This document shows positions 24,392 through 36,530 of a stretch of DNA of 64,000 bases, piece by piece (positions within the stretch are counted from its first letter, which is position 1; each line of letters opens with the position of its first letter). The position numbers and the translations under genes are program-made. The stretch covers positions 31,645,628-31,709,627 of the forward strand of contig NC_061862.1 in assembly GCF_907164915.1 (NCBI RefSeq), written 5' to 3'. The notes under the pieces were generated by a model. That model saw only the letters and a list, made by a program, of their open reading frames with translations. It was not told the origin of the DNA and did no database searches. The DNA comes from Impatiens glandulifera. Taxonomy: Eukaryota; Streptophyta; Magnoliopsida; Ericales; Balsaminaceae.

Positions 24392-26298
24392 TGAACCACA
24401 TGCATGACTGCTAACTAATTACATTATATTAATAACCTTAATTATAAACATATTTGATATATTTAAGGTTCTCAACACAAATATCATATTATATAACACA
24501 TATATGGAGAGACTATATTCTAAAATAGACCATAAATTGTACACTTATCTAAACCTTCATATATGATATATATATATAGATCAAACTTATAACTAGCTAG
24601 GTCGACACTTCTACCAAACTATATATGTATGTGGATGAGGATAAACAAATTAATTTCTAATCTTTTTTTTAAAAAATAATTTGCTTGGACCGCTCTACAC
24701 AAGGGAAGCTTTTATTATTATTGTTGATAACTTGGTTTTATTATATCAATTAAAATATATATCTCTACTCACTTATATTATCATTTTATTTGATCTAGAT
24801 ACGAGAGACTCAATTTCTATTTAGGAATCGTTTTTATCAAATTGGACTTGAAATTTGAATTGTACCGAAACTCTAACTATTTAATTTTTTTTCATTGTTT
24901 TCTAATTACTTAAATAGTACGTAATATTTTTTTCTAAATTAATTTATTACATTTAAACAAAAATAAAAATTCTCTATTTTTCCGATTTTTTCAATTATTC
25001 TCACATTTTTTAAAAATATTTAAACAATAGTCAGCAATTTTGAATGCATCTCAAAAAAATACTCAACTTAAAACATAAATACGTTCAAATTGGTAAACCC
25101 GTATACAAAGTATCATTGTTATTAAATTTTTTGATAAAAAAATAACATTTTGTTCAAATTTTTCCTTAAATTATACAACCTTTTTAGTTACCAAAATCAA
25201 CTTGGATAGAATTTAAAAAACAATACTCAATTTTTTAATAAAAAAATTACATCCAAAACGTATCTAAATATTTTTTTATTTAAAAACTTGACAAATTAAT
25301 TAAAAAATTAAAAATTATACATTATAATAAGACGGATGTTTAATCCATGAAATAAAAAATCTTAAATAACTTAAATTTTGATGGTTGGAATTTTAGACCA
25401 AATATGTAACGATTAGTTTTAAATAATTAAGTTAATTTATCCAAAGTCTGTTTTGTCACCTTTCACAAAAAAAAAAAAAAAAAATACTATTTTGTGATTA
25501 TCTTTTCAATAAAATTATAATTTTTTTAGTTAAAATATGTACATACTCTTATCTTATCTTTTATCCAAATAACTAATTAAAACCAAACAAGCTTTAAAAT
25601 TATGTGAAGTAACTCATAACCGGAACTGGACAGATTTGGAAGAACGAATATGTTTAGAAAAGAAATATATAAAAAAAAACACTTTTCTCTCTCACACACA
25701 ATATAATACTGTATTTAATACATAATGCATTTACAGGAACGTGAAGCTTGATAGTGATATGCTAAGGATGTTGATGGGTCAAGTTGCAACCTAACTAAAT
25801 CAACATCTTTCACTTCTATTATTTGGATTCAACTCTTTTATTCCAATAATTTCTTTATTTTTTTTACAAACTACAATACCTAAATATCTTATAATTTGGA
25901 AAATATAAAAATCAATAAACAGTTTAAATAATCCACTTCCTTATCTTTACTTTATACACTATTAATATTCAATATCATCGGTTGAATCAAATATACAGTT
26001 GACTGGTTTCAAATCTTCTTATATATCATATTATTCTCATTTATAATTATTACTAAAATAAACAAATAACAATATCTACTTGATTATATCAAAAAATATA
26101 TATATATATAAGGTTCTGAATAAATCCTGCAAGTTCTAGAGTTACCTAGAAAAGCACATTTAATAAAAACATATAATAAATCAAATCTAAAAAAAAAAAA
26201 AAAATTATCAATATTTTAAACTAGACCTTAAATAACAAAAAAAAAAAAAATCAACTTTCTACCGGTCCCGGTATAAAATGAGGAATGATAAAGCCCTG
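24086..26298. other. AT-rich intergenic spacer
   Basis: Contains an (ATT)n microsatellite (24348-24387), poly(A) runs and AT-rich DNA. No supported gene. Confidence 0.65.
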
Positions 26299-26508
26299 TA
26301 TAATACGAGGAATGATAGGGAACACGACTTAGGAGGAGCGACTCGTACAGCGTGACATCGCTATTATACGAAAGTGATCTCGCTGTTATACAAAAGAGAC
26401 CTCGTTGTTATACGAGGTCTCTTTTGTATAACAACGAGGTCACTTTCGCTATACGAGTCGTTTCCCCAAAGTCGTGCTCCCAATCATTTAATCATTTTTC
26501 GTATAATA
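26299..26508. repeat. GC-rich foldback element with a perfect hairpin core
   Basis: The core has perfect 20-bp arms, 26385-26404 and 26413-26432 (GTTATACAAAAGAGACCTCG and its exact reverse complement), around an 8-bp loop. Pairing resumes farther out: CGACTCGTA with TACGAGTCG, ACACGACTT with AAGTCGTGCT, and TATAATACGA with TCGTATAATA. The left arm carries an extra repeat (CGCTATTATACG). It has no coding potential. The composition is clearly less AT-rich than its surroundings. Confidence 0.85.
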
Positions 26509-27291
26509 TATATATATATAATACAATAATACTAAATAATGTTCTAATTATAAATTAATAAATATAAATATATAATTGTAGAATCTACTACTTCGATAAT
26601 ATGTTATTTGGTTAAATATATTTTTTATGGGTTTATATACGTCTCATTACCTGAAACAACTGAAATCCATTCCCATATGAAAACCTGATCCAGTGATCTT
26701 TCTCAAATAGACTCCATTATTGAGTTCCTAGTAGACTATAATTTGGAACCACACTCTAATTGGTGAGTTACATATGCTACTACTATCAACTATACAAAGC
26801 CTAGCTAGGAAAGAACAACTTTGGGAAAAAAGTTATCATCTAGCATTATAAATAGGGAAAAAAATTACCTTTTCCCCAAGAATCTTTTTACTTTTTGTAA
26901 TAAGATCTTACTTTTACTTTAAAAGGAGAATGCAATGACAAGCACTTAACTACTATATATCATGTCTGGGGATCAATCAAAATATTCCCACATATTAAAC
27001 TACACGTGATAATGGATACAATTATTGCAAAACTAGAGGGAAAAAAAGTTATAATAACGGAATATAAGCATATTAGGCACCGCCACCGGTTATTATTCCA
27101 TTCCGATGAAGGCACCAAACACTTCAATCCTATAAGAATATGAAATTGGATGATCTACTACTATTATTCGAGCCTTATTCTTAGGTATATATGGCCTTCA
27201 ATTATTCAATTCATGACATTTTTTTTCAATTCTAATAAGGAGTTCAACATGCATGTTCAGAGTTACCTCAATAACTTGCTTTTTTTCTTTT
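26509..27291. other. Spacer and 3' flank of PHS1
   Basis: AT-rich DNA without a gene; the right part should contain the 3' UTR of the phosphorylase gene, which is transcribed leftwards. Confidence 0.6.
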
Positions 27292-30200
27292 TCATGGTAA
27301 CACCACTGGCTCAATAGTCCATATGTCTCTTGCATATTCATGAATGGTTCTATCACTGCTGAACTTGTATGAACCGGCAGTGTTAAGGATTGACATTCTC
27401 GTCCATCTCTGCAACAAAAATTTGGATCATGGAAATGTAATCCACCTTTTGAAATGAATTGTAGAAGAAAATTAGGTTCAAATTTATAATAATAATCTAT
27501 GGGTACTTACTTTTTGGTCTCTATATGCTTCATCAACTTTTTCTTGGCATTCTATATAACTAGGGAAGTCTTTACCAACCAGGAAATAGTCAGCACGACC
27601 ATAACCTTCGGTTCCTTCCAAAGAACCAATTAGCTCTTCATAACTGTATGGACCAAAAACACCACTTCTCACATATGCCTTGACCTCCTCAAATCGTGGG
27701 TCTGGAATAAACTGGAAATGTATATGACATACAGGTTAATTATAACCTATTAATGCATATATTAGTTTGCTGTTTTTTTTTTTTTTTTGTTGAGAACAGA
27801 GATTGCTGTTTTTATCTATAAGTGAAGTGGAAAACCTTTCCATCTGCTCTTTCTTGCCGCAGCCCAGCTATTTCGTCGGCCTCTGCTCCAAATAGGAAGA
27901 AGTTGTCTTCTCCAACCTCTTCCCTTATTTCAACATTAGCCCCATCTAAGGTCCCGATTTGGATGCATCCATTCATTGCAAACTTCATGTTGCTGGTTCC
28001 ACTGGCCTCCATTCCAGCAGTGCTAATACAAACCAAAAATTGAGTTTTAAATAGACAAAATTACAGCCAGTTTGTAACCACAAATACCTGATGTGTTGCG
28101 ACAGCTCGCTGCCGGGAATAAGAACTTCAGCCACACTGACATTGTAATCAGGCACGAAGACAACCTAAATTCAAATTGGACAATCTTGTTAACTACAATC
28201 ATTTACCCTGAAAAGCTGGACTTGTTGAAATAAATCCTACCTTCAAAAGATCACCTATTTCAGGATCATGGTTGACTGTAGATCCCACATCTGTGATAAA
28301 CTTTACAATTCGCTTGGCTTGGACATATGTAGCAAATGCTTTTCCACCGAATATGCAAACTCGAGGTACATACATTGTTTTTCTCTCCTCAGCCGTGGCT
28401 TCTTTCATCTTCTTATAACGATAAATTATGCCCAAGATGTTTAGAAGTTGTCGCTTGTATTCGTGTATGCGCTTCACCTGAAAATCAGAGAAACTCGTCG
28501 CATGATGAGGTTGAGGCAAGGAAGAGCAGCTTAAAAAATACAGTAATCCAGTATATATCACCCAAAATATCCTGATCTAAATGGAATTGATCATAACAGA
28601 AGTGACAAAAGAGAATCTCCCTATTAAGCAGGCCATGTTACTTACATAATATTTACTATAATAGTTATGCTAACATTCCAAAAAGTCTCTGAAGATATCA
28701 TTTCAGGACTAACACTATAATGAAGAAAAATTGATGGATATAACAGAAATCATAAAAAACCATTTTACTCAAGAAGGGACAGAAAAAATCTTATAGAATT
28801 CTTCTTCTTTTTATTTTTAGGAAAAAACCTTATATAATTATTATTCCTTACTCCATATGGGTTTAAATTTTGATTGGCTTGTCAATCTCCTAGAAAACAT
28901 AACACACTTAAGAGGGTAATTTACTAGTTTTGTACATACAAATACACCCAAGAACCTTAATTGCCATCTACCAAGAAAGAAAACCAGAGTGGCAACCTCT
29001 TTCTCTTTTTACAGAAAAAACACCTACTCCTAACTTGACACGGAAACTTCTCATAAAAGAGCTCTATTACTAGTTGATGTGATAGTGATTAGAATTTTTT
29101 TCATTGTTCTGTTTAACTCTGTACATCAACTAATCAGTTTTATTTATTGTCAACTACCTAGAAAGAAAACCAGAGAGGGACCATCTAGCAAACTCTTTAT
29201 CATTGTACAGAAAGAACACCTATTGCTAACTCAACACGAACACTTCTCATAGAGAGCTCAAGGAATTGATGATATTCAAGTAATTACGATTGTTTTTATA
29301 ATTCTGTTAACTCTGTACTTCAAATATTTTGTTAATCATTTTGATTTCTCGGTGTGTCAAGTATTCAAGCTCTCTCAATTAGTTTTAAAACCTTTAAACA
29401 CTACAAGAGAAAAGTAATTACATGTATAATTCATAAACAGTGCACTGATAACAAGTTTTACATGTCAAACATCATGTTACTATCACATTAGTATTTAATG
29501 TTTCAAGTTCTGATGCCTAAATGTGGTGTGTTAGGGTTGAACCTATACTGATTAACAGGTCTATGGATATGGAAAAAACACGCTATGATATGACAAGAGG
29601 ATAAGCCTAATGTTGATTATAGTTTAGAGTTAAGTCTAACTCCTCAATGGTCACATTCTTCAATTATGGCTCCTAATTTTCGGAGAACAGAAACTAGAAA
29701 AAGAGCTTTCAAAAGTTCTCTGAAATGATGGGTTGAAGAACTAGAAGTACTGGATATTGATGGAAGTGAAATTCCTCTACAACAATAAATGAAAGTACAA
29801 CACAATGAAATCTAAAACTGAGAAATATCAAAGAGAAATAGAATTCTCTAACAGAAGATAACCTGAATATCAAACATCGAGTCATAGCTGACAATGTATC
29901 CAGTTTTTTCTTTGAGGAAAGATACAATCTTCATTTTGTTTCGCCTTTTTGATTCCCTCCATTCTGATTGAAGTTCATCGTTGTCCGCATACTACAGATA
30001 GGACAAATCAATGCTGGGACAAAATGGTACGTTTTCTTGTGATAAAATCAGAAAGTATACGGTCAATCTTCATAAAAGAAATACAAAAATAAGAGTATTA
30101 CCTTCCTAAGTACTGCCAACTTCTCGGTATTTGTCACCCAGTCGTCTGTATCGGTCCACTTTGTTATGATTTTACTCAAATCAGGATTGCAAAAACGAAT

Positions 30201-33200
30201 CCATCTTCTTGGTGTTACTCCATTTGTTTTGTTTTGAAACTTCTCGGGCCATAACTGAAAATGTATTTTAAAAGATTAAATGTTTTGCATCTTCATAACC
30301 TTAACAGATAATGTTACAATTGCAGTAAAGCAAGACCAAAGAGAATGGATGAAAGAAAATTTTGCTTAAAGATATGAGTACCTTGTAGAAATCATTAAAG
30401 ACATCCTTCTTAACTATTTCACTATGGATCTCAGCAACACCATTTACTGCCCGCCCTCCAACAACACAAAGATTAGCCATCCGGACAACCTTTGGGAGTT
30501 CCTTACCCGGTTGAAATTTCAGTTTGATTTTACTTTCAACATCCAGTGGTTCATTTACGATTTCCTCTGTTTCCAGTTCCTTAGCTTCATCAGAAATGTT
30601 GTTTTCTGCAATAGTATCATTAGCACGACTCTCCTCGGATTTAATTAGAAGATTCATGATGGTATCGGGCAATTCAACATTCTCCAAAATTCTCATTTCC
30701 TTCAGCTTATGCTGTAACAAGTCAAGATCCTCTATGCCATACTCAGAAACAATGGTTTGGATGAGCTGAACAAACAGTAAAGAGAGAAAATAAGCAGAAA
30801 AGAAGATCAGAAATGTGGATTGCAACATAAATGTGATCTTCCTGTACACAACAGCTACATAAGCAGGTACATTCTATCTTAGTCCATAAGGTCTCAGATT
30901 GTGGAGTTTTGTTTTTATGTACCTCATCATCAATCCTCTTAATAATATCAACATGTCGAGGAAGCAAGTCCGTCAAAAGCTGCAAATTCCATTTCTCCAA
31001 TGCTTCAGGTAAAACAGTGTGGTTTGTGTAGGCTACGGTTCTGTCAGTCATAAAAGATATTTTTTCCAAGGTGATTCACGAGAAGAACGTGGAAAGAACA
31101 AAAAGTAAAGAAACATGGTAGAAGGTTTTACCTTCGAGTAATATCCCATGCTTTGTCCCAACTCAAACCTTTTACATCCATTAGTATTCTTAATAATTCT
31201 GGTATGCAGAGGGTTGGGTGAGTGTCATTCATCTGTAATGCAACTTTGTAAGGGAAGGAGTCCCAATTCAAAGATTCCCCTGACCTTTTCTCAAACCGTT
31301 GAATTATATCTTGCAAAGAAGCAGAGCACAGAGTGTACTGTTGCTTCAATCTTAAAGTCTTCCCCTCAATTGACTCATCTCCAGGATATAAAATATAACA
31401 AATCTGTAGAGGATTTACCATTTTTGTGATAGGTTTCCTATTATGGAGTTGCAGAACAGAGATAACAATCATAATTCATCTATAGTCGCCTTACTCAAGA
31501 GAGAAAGAAACGAATAACTTCTTCCCAAAAGTATATCTAAGCATCAACTGCTGTGATTGAAATAGAGAATTCTAATGAAGCATCTTTGTATATTTTTTCC
31601 ATAATAAATGTAAACCAATGATAATAGCAAGTTACATGCTAATAAGAGAAAAACAAATATACCATTCTTCTCATGCAAGGTGAATCTGCAATATAGAAAG
31701 CCTTGCCGAAAACAAGAAAACAAGGACAAAATGTATTATTGGATTTTTGTATTCATACCTTTTCTGCATTTTTCATTGTCTCCACCGCTTTTGAATGTTC
31801 TCCTAAGTTGAATGAATGTAAATCAAATTTGTCTGAGTGAACTTTTGTGGACCACAACCGTAGATTGATAGTGGTTTTAGTTTTATACCCTGGTATGGGG
31901 ACATCATAAGCAACAGCTAATATGTCTTCACCTCCAATCCACTGTTTCTTTCCATCTGATCCTTGAACAACATTGCCATAAAACTTAACAGGATATGAAA
32001 CATCATTCCTCACTATTTCCCATGGGTTGCCCATCTGGTAGGGATTGTATATTGGTCAACATGAGGATAACATAAACTTCATACAGGGGCCAAAAGTAAC
32101 TTAAACGAAGTTCATAATATATGTGTTTAATCCTTGATTCAATTTTGTGAAATACGTGTTGGAAACAATAAAATACCTCAAGCCAACTTTCTGCTACTTC
32201 TTCTTGACCATCTTTGGTAATATATTGTTTGAAAAGGCCATACTTGTATCTGAGACCATAACCCCATGCAGGATAATTAAGAGTTGCCAAGGAATCCAAG
32301 AAACAGGACGCAAGTCGCCCTAATCCTCCATTCCCAAGGGCTGCATCTGGTTCCTGTTCAAGATTATGTAAAAATTCAAATGTACCCTTCCCTGATAAAT
32401 ATATCTTGAAGGTCATTCTGATCAATCTGGTGATAGTGTAGTGTATTGTGTGCTCTAGAAATCTGGAACAGCCTAAAAGTTGAATCAAGCTACGTCGTCT
32501 AAATTAAGTATCCAATAACAATCATTGAACAAATAATTTCTTAAAGTTCATCTCAAGTTTTTTTTTTTATATAAATAGATTGATTCAATCAAGGAATTAA
32601 CATATCCTCGTGCTATGTTATGTAAGGACAATTTGTACTAAGTTGGAAAGATAAGAATTCCCGACTCACCTGCCAAGAAACAGTCTCTAAACTGAGGCCA
32701 AGATTTTGTAAAGCATCAGCGTAAGGCCCCGTAAGCTGCAAGTTGCCAATGGAATTTAATAGTGCTCTTCCCTGCAACATGTGATTTTATATCAATGCCA
32801 AAACATTATGTCATATGATAGTATTGATATAAAAAAAAAGACAACCAAACCTGAAGAAACTCCATGGACAAATAATATGCCTGCTTCATATTCAACTTAT
32901 TGTAATAATCATACGTTGCATTCCAATTTGCGATAAGCATATCACGAACACTCTCAGCAGTTGCATAATATGCCTTTGTCGCATCAAATCGCTCCTGGGA
33001 AAATGATGGTGTGAATTCTGCATGGTACTTGATGTTTGATGCAACAGACAGAGAATCATGTGCTAAAGAACTGATACCACCAGCTACTGATCCACACAAC
33101 AGTGAACAATATCAAGGACAGTCTAGGATGGAACATTTGAACTTGTTCTAAGCAATTTGGAAAGTTGCAAATATAAGATCTGAAATTACGCTGTACACAT

Positions 33201-33559
33201 AAGTTTATAAAATGTATCTGATGTTGATTGCATAGAGAGGTAGTGTAAGATGGACATAGGCATGCACATAAGCCTTATACAATACGAGATTCTTCACATA
33301 ACAACACGGAGTTGCAGAATGCAGACAGACAATGCGGAATGGTAGTACTACTACCTTCTTCGAGGTGTGGATTTTTCAGCGTTTGCTCTTGATCACTGGC
33401 GACATTCTTCAGGGACAAACGCCTTGCAGTTCGAGAGCGAGAGGTTGCGGTGAAGAAGAGGTTGGAGTTTCGGTAAAAGTAGTTTGGATTGAGGAAGGTA
33501 GAGAAGGAAGTTGAATGTGCAACAGAATTCGTAGGAGATAATGACGATGAAGTCGCCAT
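27292..33559 (-). CDS. PHS1: Plastidial alpha-glucan (starch) phosphorylase, L type
   Basis: Fifteen minus-strand exons, all GT-AG: 33559-33355, 33086-32851, 32771-32670, 32353-32177, 32034-31759, 31403-31132, 31040-30923, 30765-30382, 30254-30102, 29991-29863, 28477-28241, 28164-28088, 28022-27836, 27711-27511, 27408-27292. They total 2871 nt, 956 residues, close to the usual 960 or so. It transfers glucose between alpha-1,4-glucan ends and orthophosphate (EC 2.4.1.1) in plastids. The first 65 or so residues are Ser/Arg-rich, as a transit peptide should be. Family landmarks include [54 protein letters not shown] and EASGTSNMK, whose K802 is the pyridoxal-phosphate lysine. Residues about 508-557 form the acidic insertion that separates plastidial from cytosolic isoforms; at roughly 50 residues it is shorter than the 78 residues of the potato L form. 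All motifs appear intact. Confidence 0.97.
28968..29330. repeat. Diverged tandem duplication in PHS1 intron 10
   Basis: Two blocks of about 150-165 bp, starting at 28968 and 29154 (shift about 186 bp), share AAGAAAGAAAACCAGAG, CAGAAA-AACACCTA, CACTTCTCATA and TTAACTCTGTAC in the same order. Both lie within the 1.4-kb intron between exons 10 and 11, outside the splice sites. Confidence 0.8.
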
Positions 33560-33989
33560 TTCTGCTTGTTAGTAACAAGAGTGTGGTGACTGGTGTGTGA
33601 TTGTGATTGTGAGAGTAAGAGAGTCGGTGCTCTTATCTTCTTCAGCTACTCCATGAATCTCCTGACTGGCAAGGAAGCGAAATGCTTCGAATCGTCGTTT
33701 TCTGTGTGTTGGTTCATCGCTTTCTATTATATATTCTTCTTCTATGGTTGTTGAATATTATTGTTAGATATTTTCCGACCCTGAAAACAAACGTGTGATG
33801 GAAATGAAATAGACCCCTTCAAAATTGAAAGAGAAGCGAATAGGGAGTGACTGACTCCCCACCAACTTCCCACGTGTTAGTGTCACGTCAAATTTGTTTT
33901 AATTTTTTTTTTTTACAAAAGTAGCACGCGTCTCCTCTCTCTCCCCTTCATCACAAAATTAGCGTGCCTATCTTGAAACCCATTACGTA
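33560..33989. promoter_or_regulatory. PHS1 leader and promoter region
   Basis: Upstream of the minus-strand PHS1 start. It holds a G-box, CACGTG (33871-33876), and a second ACGT core (TGTCACGTCA, 33881-33890), about 315-330 bp before the ATG. Such paired ACGT elements bind bZIP factors. A TATA-like stretch lies around 33725-33735 (TATTATATATTC on the plus strand). Function is inferred. Confidence 0.45.
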
Positions 33990-34458
33990 CAGGGGAGGAA
34001 AGGTTCATCGTTTGGTTTTCAAGTTATATTTGAATTTCCGGTTTGAATTTATCAGATTTTTATTTTTTTTTAAGTTAAATCAAAAATCGAACCGAACATT
34101 AAAATTCAATTTCGGCGAATTCAAATTCGGCCAGATATTAAAATTAAATATTGAACATTTCATACACATTTGTACTTTTTATTACAATAATTGTACTTGC
34201 TTTTTTTTTTATTTTAAAGATTAGAGTATTAAAGATTATAAATGACTAGTGAAGGACCTAATTTAATATATAATATAATACAATATAATATATAATTATA
34301 TATTATAAAATATATAATTAAAATAAATAATAAAAATAATTCTGTTTTCAGTTTGGTTTTTGAGTTGAAACCCAACTTGAAAATTAATTGGAAAACCATA
34401 TTTGAATTCGAATTGTTTTAAAATTCGATTCGATAACCAACAATATTGAACACCCTTA
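33990..34458. mobile_element. hAT-like MITE
   Basis: The left end (CAGGGGAGGAAAGGTTCATC) and right end (rc TAAGGGTGTTCAATATTG) form loose terminal inverted repeats. They are flanked by 8-bp sequences ATTACGTA (33982-33989) and ATTACGCT (34459-34466) that agree at six positions. The interior is rich in GGTTTTT/TTCGAATT words, with no coding capacity. The size and ends suit a hAT MITE older than the one at 15990. Confidence 0.6.
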
Positions 34459-35123
34459 ATTACGCTTATAGACACTTCTTTTTAAACCTACGATTTTGAT
34501 CAAATCCTAACCCCCTCCCCTACAAAACTAGCGCGCCTCTTTCTCTTCCCTTTCTCATTCGCCATATGTCATTTTCGTTCTCCGTTCGACTATCGTTCTT
34601 CAATTTCGATCGAAAGTTCAGATTGTTTTCACTTTGTAAATGTTGATTCAAAGATAGTAAACTCATTCATCCTTTTCAACTACTTTCTTCATTTATTGAG
34701 TGATGTTGTTTAACTTGCGATATTTTATGATGTTTAGGAATCAAATAAACATGGTGTACTTTGATGCATCAGAGAAAAACGAAACAAAGAAGAGTAAGAC
34801 AATGAAGAGAAAGTTGTGTGACAACGTTGAAAGGTAATAAACAAGAATATTTTGAATACTGCAAATGTATAAACAAATGTCAATCCTAGGATAAACAAGA
34901 ACATTTTGATCGATTGTGTTCTTGAGATTTTGATAATTAAGTGACATGGTAATTAGTTTGATTATGTTATTTATTGGCTTAATCTTGTTGGGTATAAGTT
35001 ATTTTGAAACTTCTTTGTGATTTGAAAATGTTAACTTGTTTGAGAGGTTTTGCAGACATGAGATTTCAAGATTTAGTTTCAATAGCTTACAGATTTTTTT
35101 ATTTTTTTTAAAAAAAGGTCAAT
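34459..35123. other. Intergenic spacer with a possible decayed gene start
   Basis: A tiny open frame at 34751-34837 (28 codons, Lys-rich) follows an acceptor-like TTTAG but has no recognisable product. A 38-bp sequence (TTTTGAATACTGCAAATG...) at 34849-34888 recurs at 35416 and 35461. No supported gene. Confidence 0.5.
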
Positions 35124-35520
35124 ACCGATTGGTTAAATTATCAATCGTCGTAACCTATTTGAGAAGTAACGATTGGTGAATAAACCAATCGTTATAGTTT
35201 ATCTAAGAGGTAGCGATTGGTGAATAAATCAATCGCTATAGGCTTCAACGATTGGTCATCTACCAATCACCGTTGCCAATGCTAATTAAGGCAACAACGA
35301 GAAGGCTTATGTCGATTGAGAGCGATTGGTATATGATCAATTGCTATAGGCCTGTAACGATCGGTTTAGAGATTACTGATCGGTATAGGGTGTTTTTTTA
35401 CTAGTTCCTTTTAATGTTTTGAATATTGCAAATGTATAAACAAATGTCATTCATCTTAATGTTTTGAATACTGCAAATGTATAAACAATTGTCATTCCTC
35501 ATAAAATTTTGAATATTGCA
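34849..35520 (+). repeat. Dispersed direct repeat flanking the hairpin array
   Basis: TTTTGAATACTGCAAATGTA and about 18 further bases occur at 34849-34888, 35416-35453 and 35461-35498, and a truncated copy (TTTTGAATATTGCA) ends at 35520. The first copy is separated from the rest by the block carrying the short hairpins. Confidence 0.8.
35124..35400. repeat. Array of six short hairpins, CACTA-like subterminal region
   Basis: The word ACGATTGGT or GCGATTGGT, followed by a 5-8-bp loop and its reverse complement, occurs again and again. TAACGATTGGT/ACCAATCGTTA (35167-35194) is a perfect 11-bp stem. Others are at 35211-35238, 35250-35268 and 35321-35345, with weaker ones at 35125-35150 and 35357-35386. 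The block ends with the minus-strand sequence ACTAGTAAAAAAACACCC. That resembles the CACTAGTAAAA-type terminus of plant CACTA (En/Spm) elements, whose subterminal regions carry such arrays. No transposase is present. Confidence 0.6.
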
Positions 35521-35584
35521 TGTTCTCAAAACAGTGTTGTCATGTTTTCAAAACTGTATTGTCCTATTAACAAAATTGTGTTGT

Positions 35585-35935
35585 AATGTTGTATTAAATT
35601 GAAATGTCATGTTTCATAAACTGAAATGTCAGGTTTATTAAACTGGAATGTCATTTGTATTAAACTAATATTTCAGGTTAAGAAACATGACATTTCAATT
35701 TAATAAAAATGATATTTTAGGTTAATAAATATGACATTCCAGTTTAATAAACATAACATTTCAGTTTAATAAACATGACATTTCAGTTTATGAAACATGA
35801 CATTCCAATTTAATAAACATGACATTTTAATTTAATACAACATGGCATTTCAGGTCAAGAAACATGACATTTTAATTTAATACAACATGGCATTTCAGGT
35901 CAAGAACATGACATTTTAATTTAATAATCGTGTTT
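35585..35935. repeat. Foldback minisatellite with a period of about 22 bp
   Basis: The unit AAACATGACATTTCAGTTTA is repeated about ten times in forward orientation from 35683 to 35932. The reverse orientation (AAACTGAAATGTCATG type) occurs three or four times from 35590 to 35660. The centre of symmetry is near 35665. A 46-bp subunit containing CAACATGGCATTTCAGGTCA is itself duplicated (35837-35925). No coding potential. Confidence 0.85.
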
Positions 35936-36284
35936 GTTACGTAGTATTAAATTCTAGATATATGATAATAATACTTACAGTAAATTTGGTTAAATGTTTG
36001 GTTAAAATATTTTATATAAACAATATTTAAAAGTTATATATTTTATACCTCAAACTAGGTACAAACTTGTACCTAGTAAAACCCGTTACAAAGTAGTATA
36101 AAAAAATATTTACATATTTACCCTTATATTTTTATTATGTTTTTTTTCTTGAAAGCCCTACCATTTTATAGAAAGTTCATCCATTTCTTAGTCTATCCAG
36201 TAATTCCTCATTTTCTCTTTTCATCCAACTTCATCTGAAACCCTTTTCTCCATGATTTTCATTTTCTTGAACTATTTTTCATCT

Positions 36285-36530
36285 AAACTCATTTCTACCA
36301 GCATAAATTTGGAGAGATTTGGAGAAAATTCAGGAAACTCATTTCTACAAACATAGATTTGGGGAGATTCGAACATTTCTACAAACATATATTTGAGAAG
36401 ATTCGGAGAAGAATCAAGAAACTCATTTATACAAGCATAAATTTGAGGAGATTCGGAGAAGATTCAGGAAACTCATTTCTACAAACATAGATTTGGGAAG
36501 ATTCGAAGAAGATTCAAGAAAATCAAGTAT
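36285..36530 (+). repeat. 50-bp minisatellite
   Basis: Units beginning AAACTCATTT start at 36285, 36335, 36419 and 36469, with a truncated unit at about 36373. Each carries CATTT(A/C)TACAA(A/G)CATA followed by a GGAGATTCGGAGAA-like segment. Confidence 0.85.

Noticed and set aside
34751..34837. A 28-codon Lys-rich frame after an acceptor-like site
   Set aside because: Too short, no homology recognised, and surrounded by repeats.
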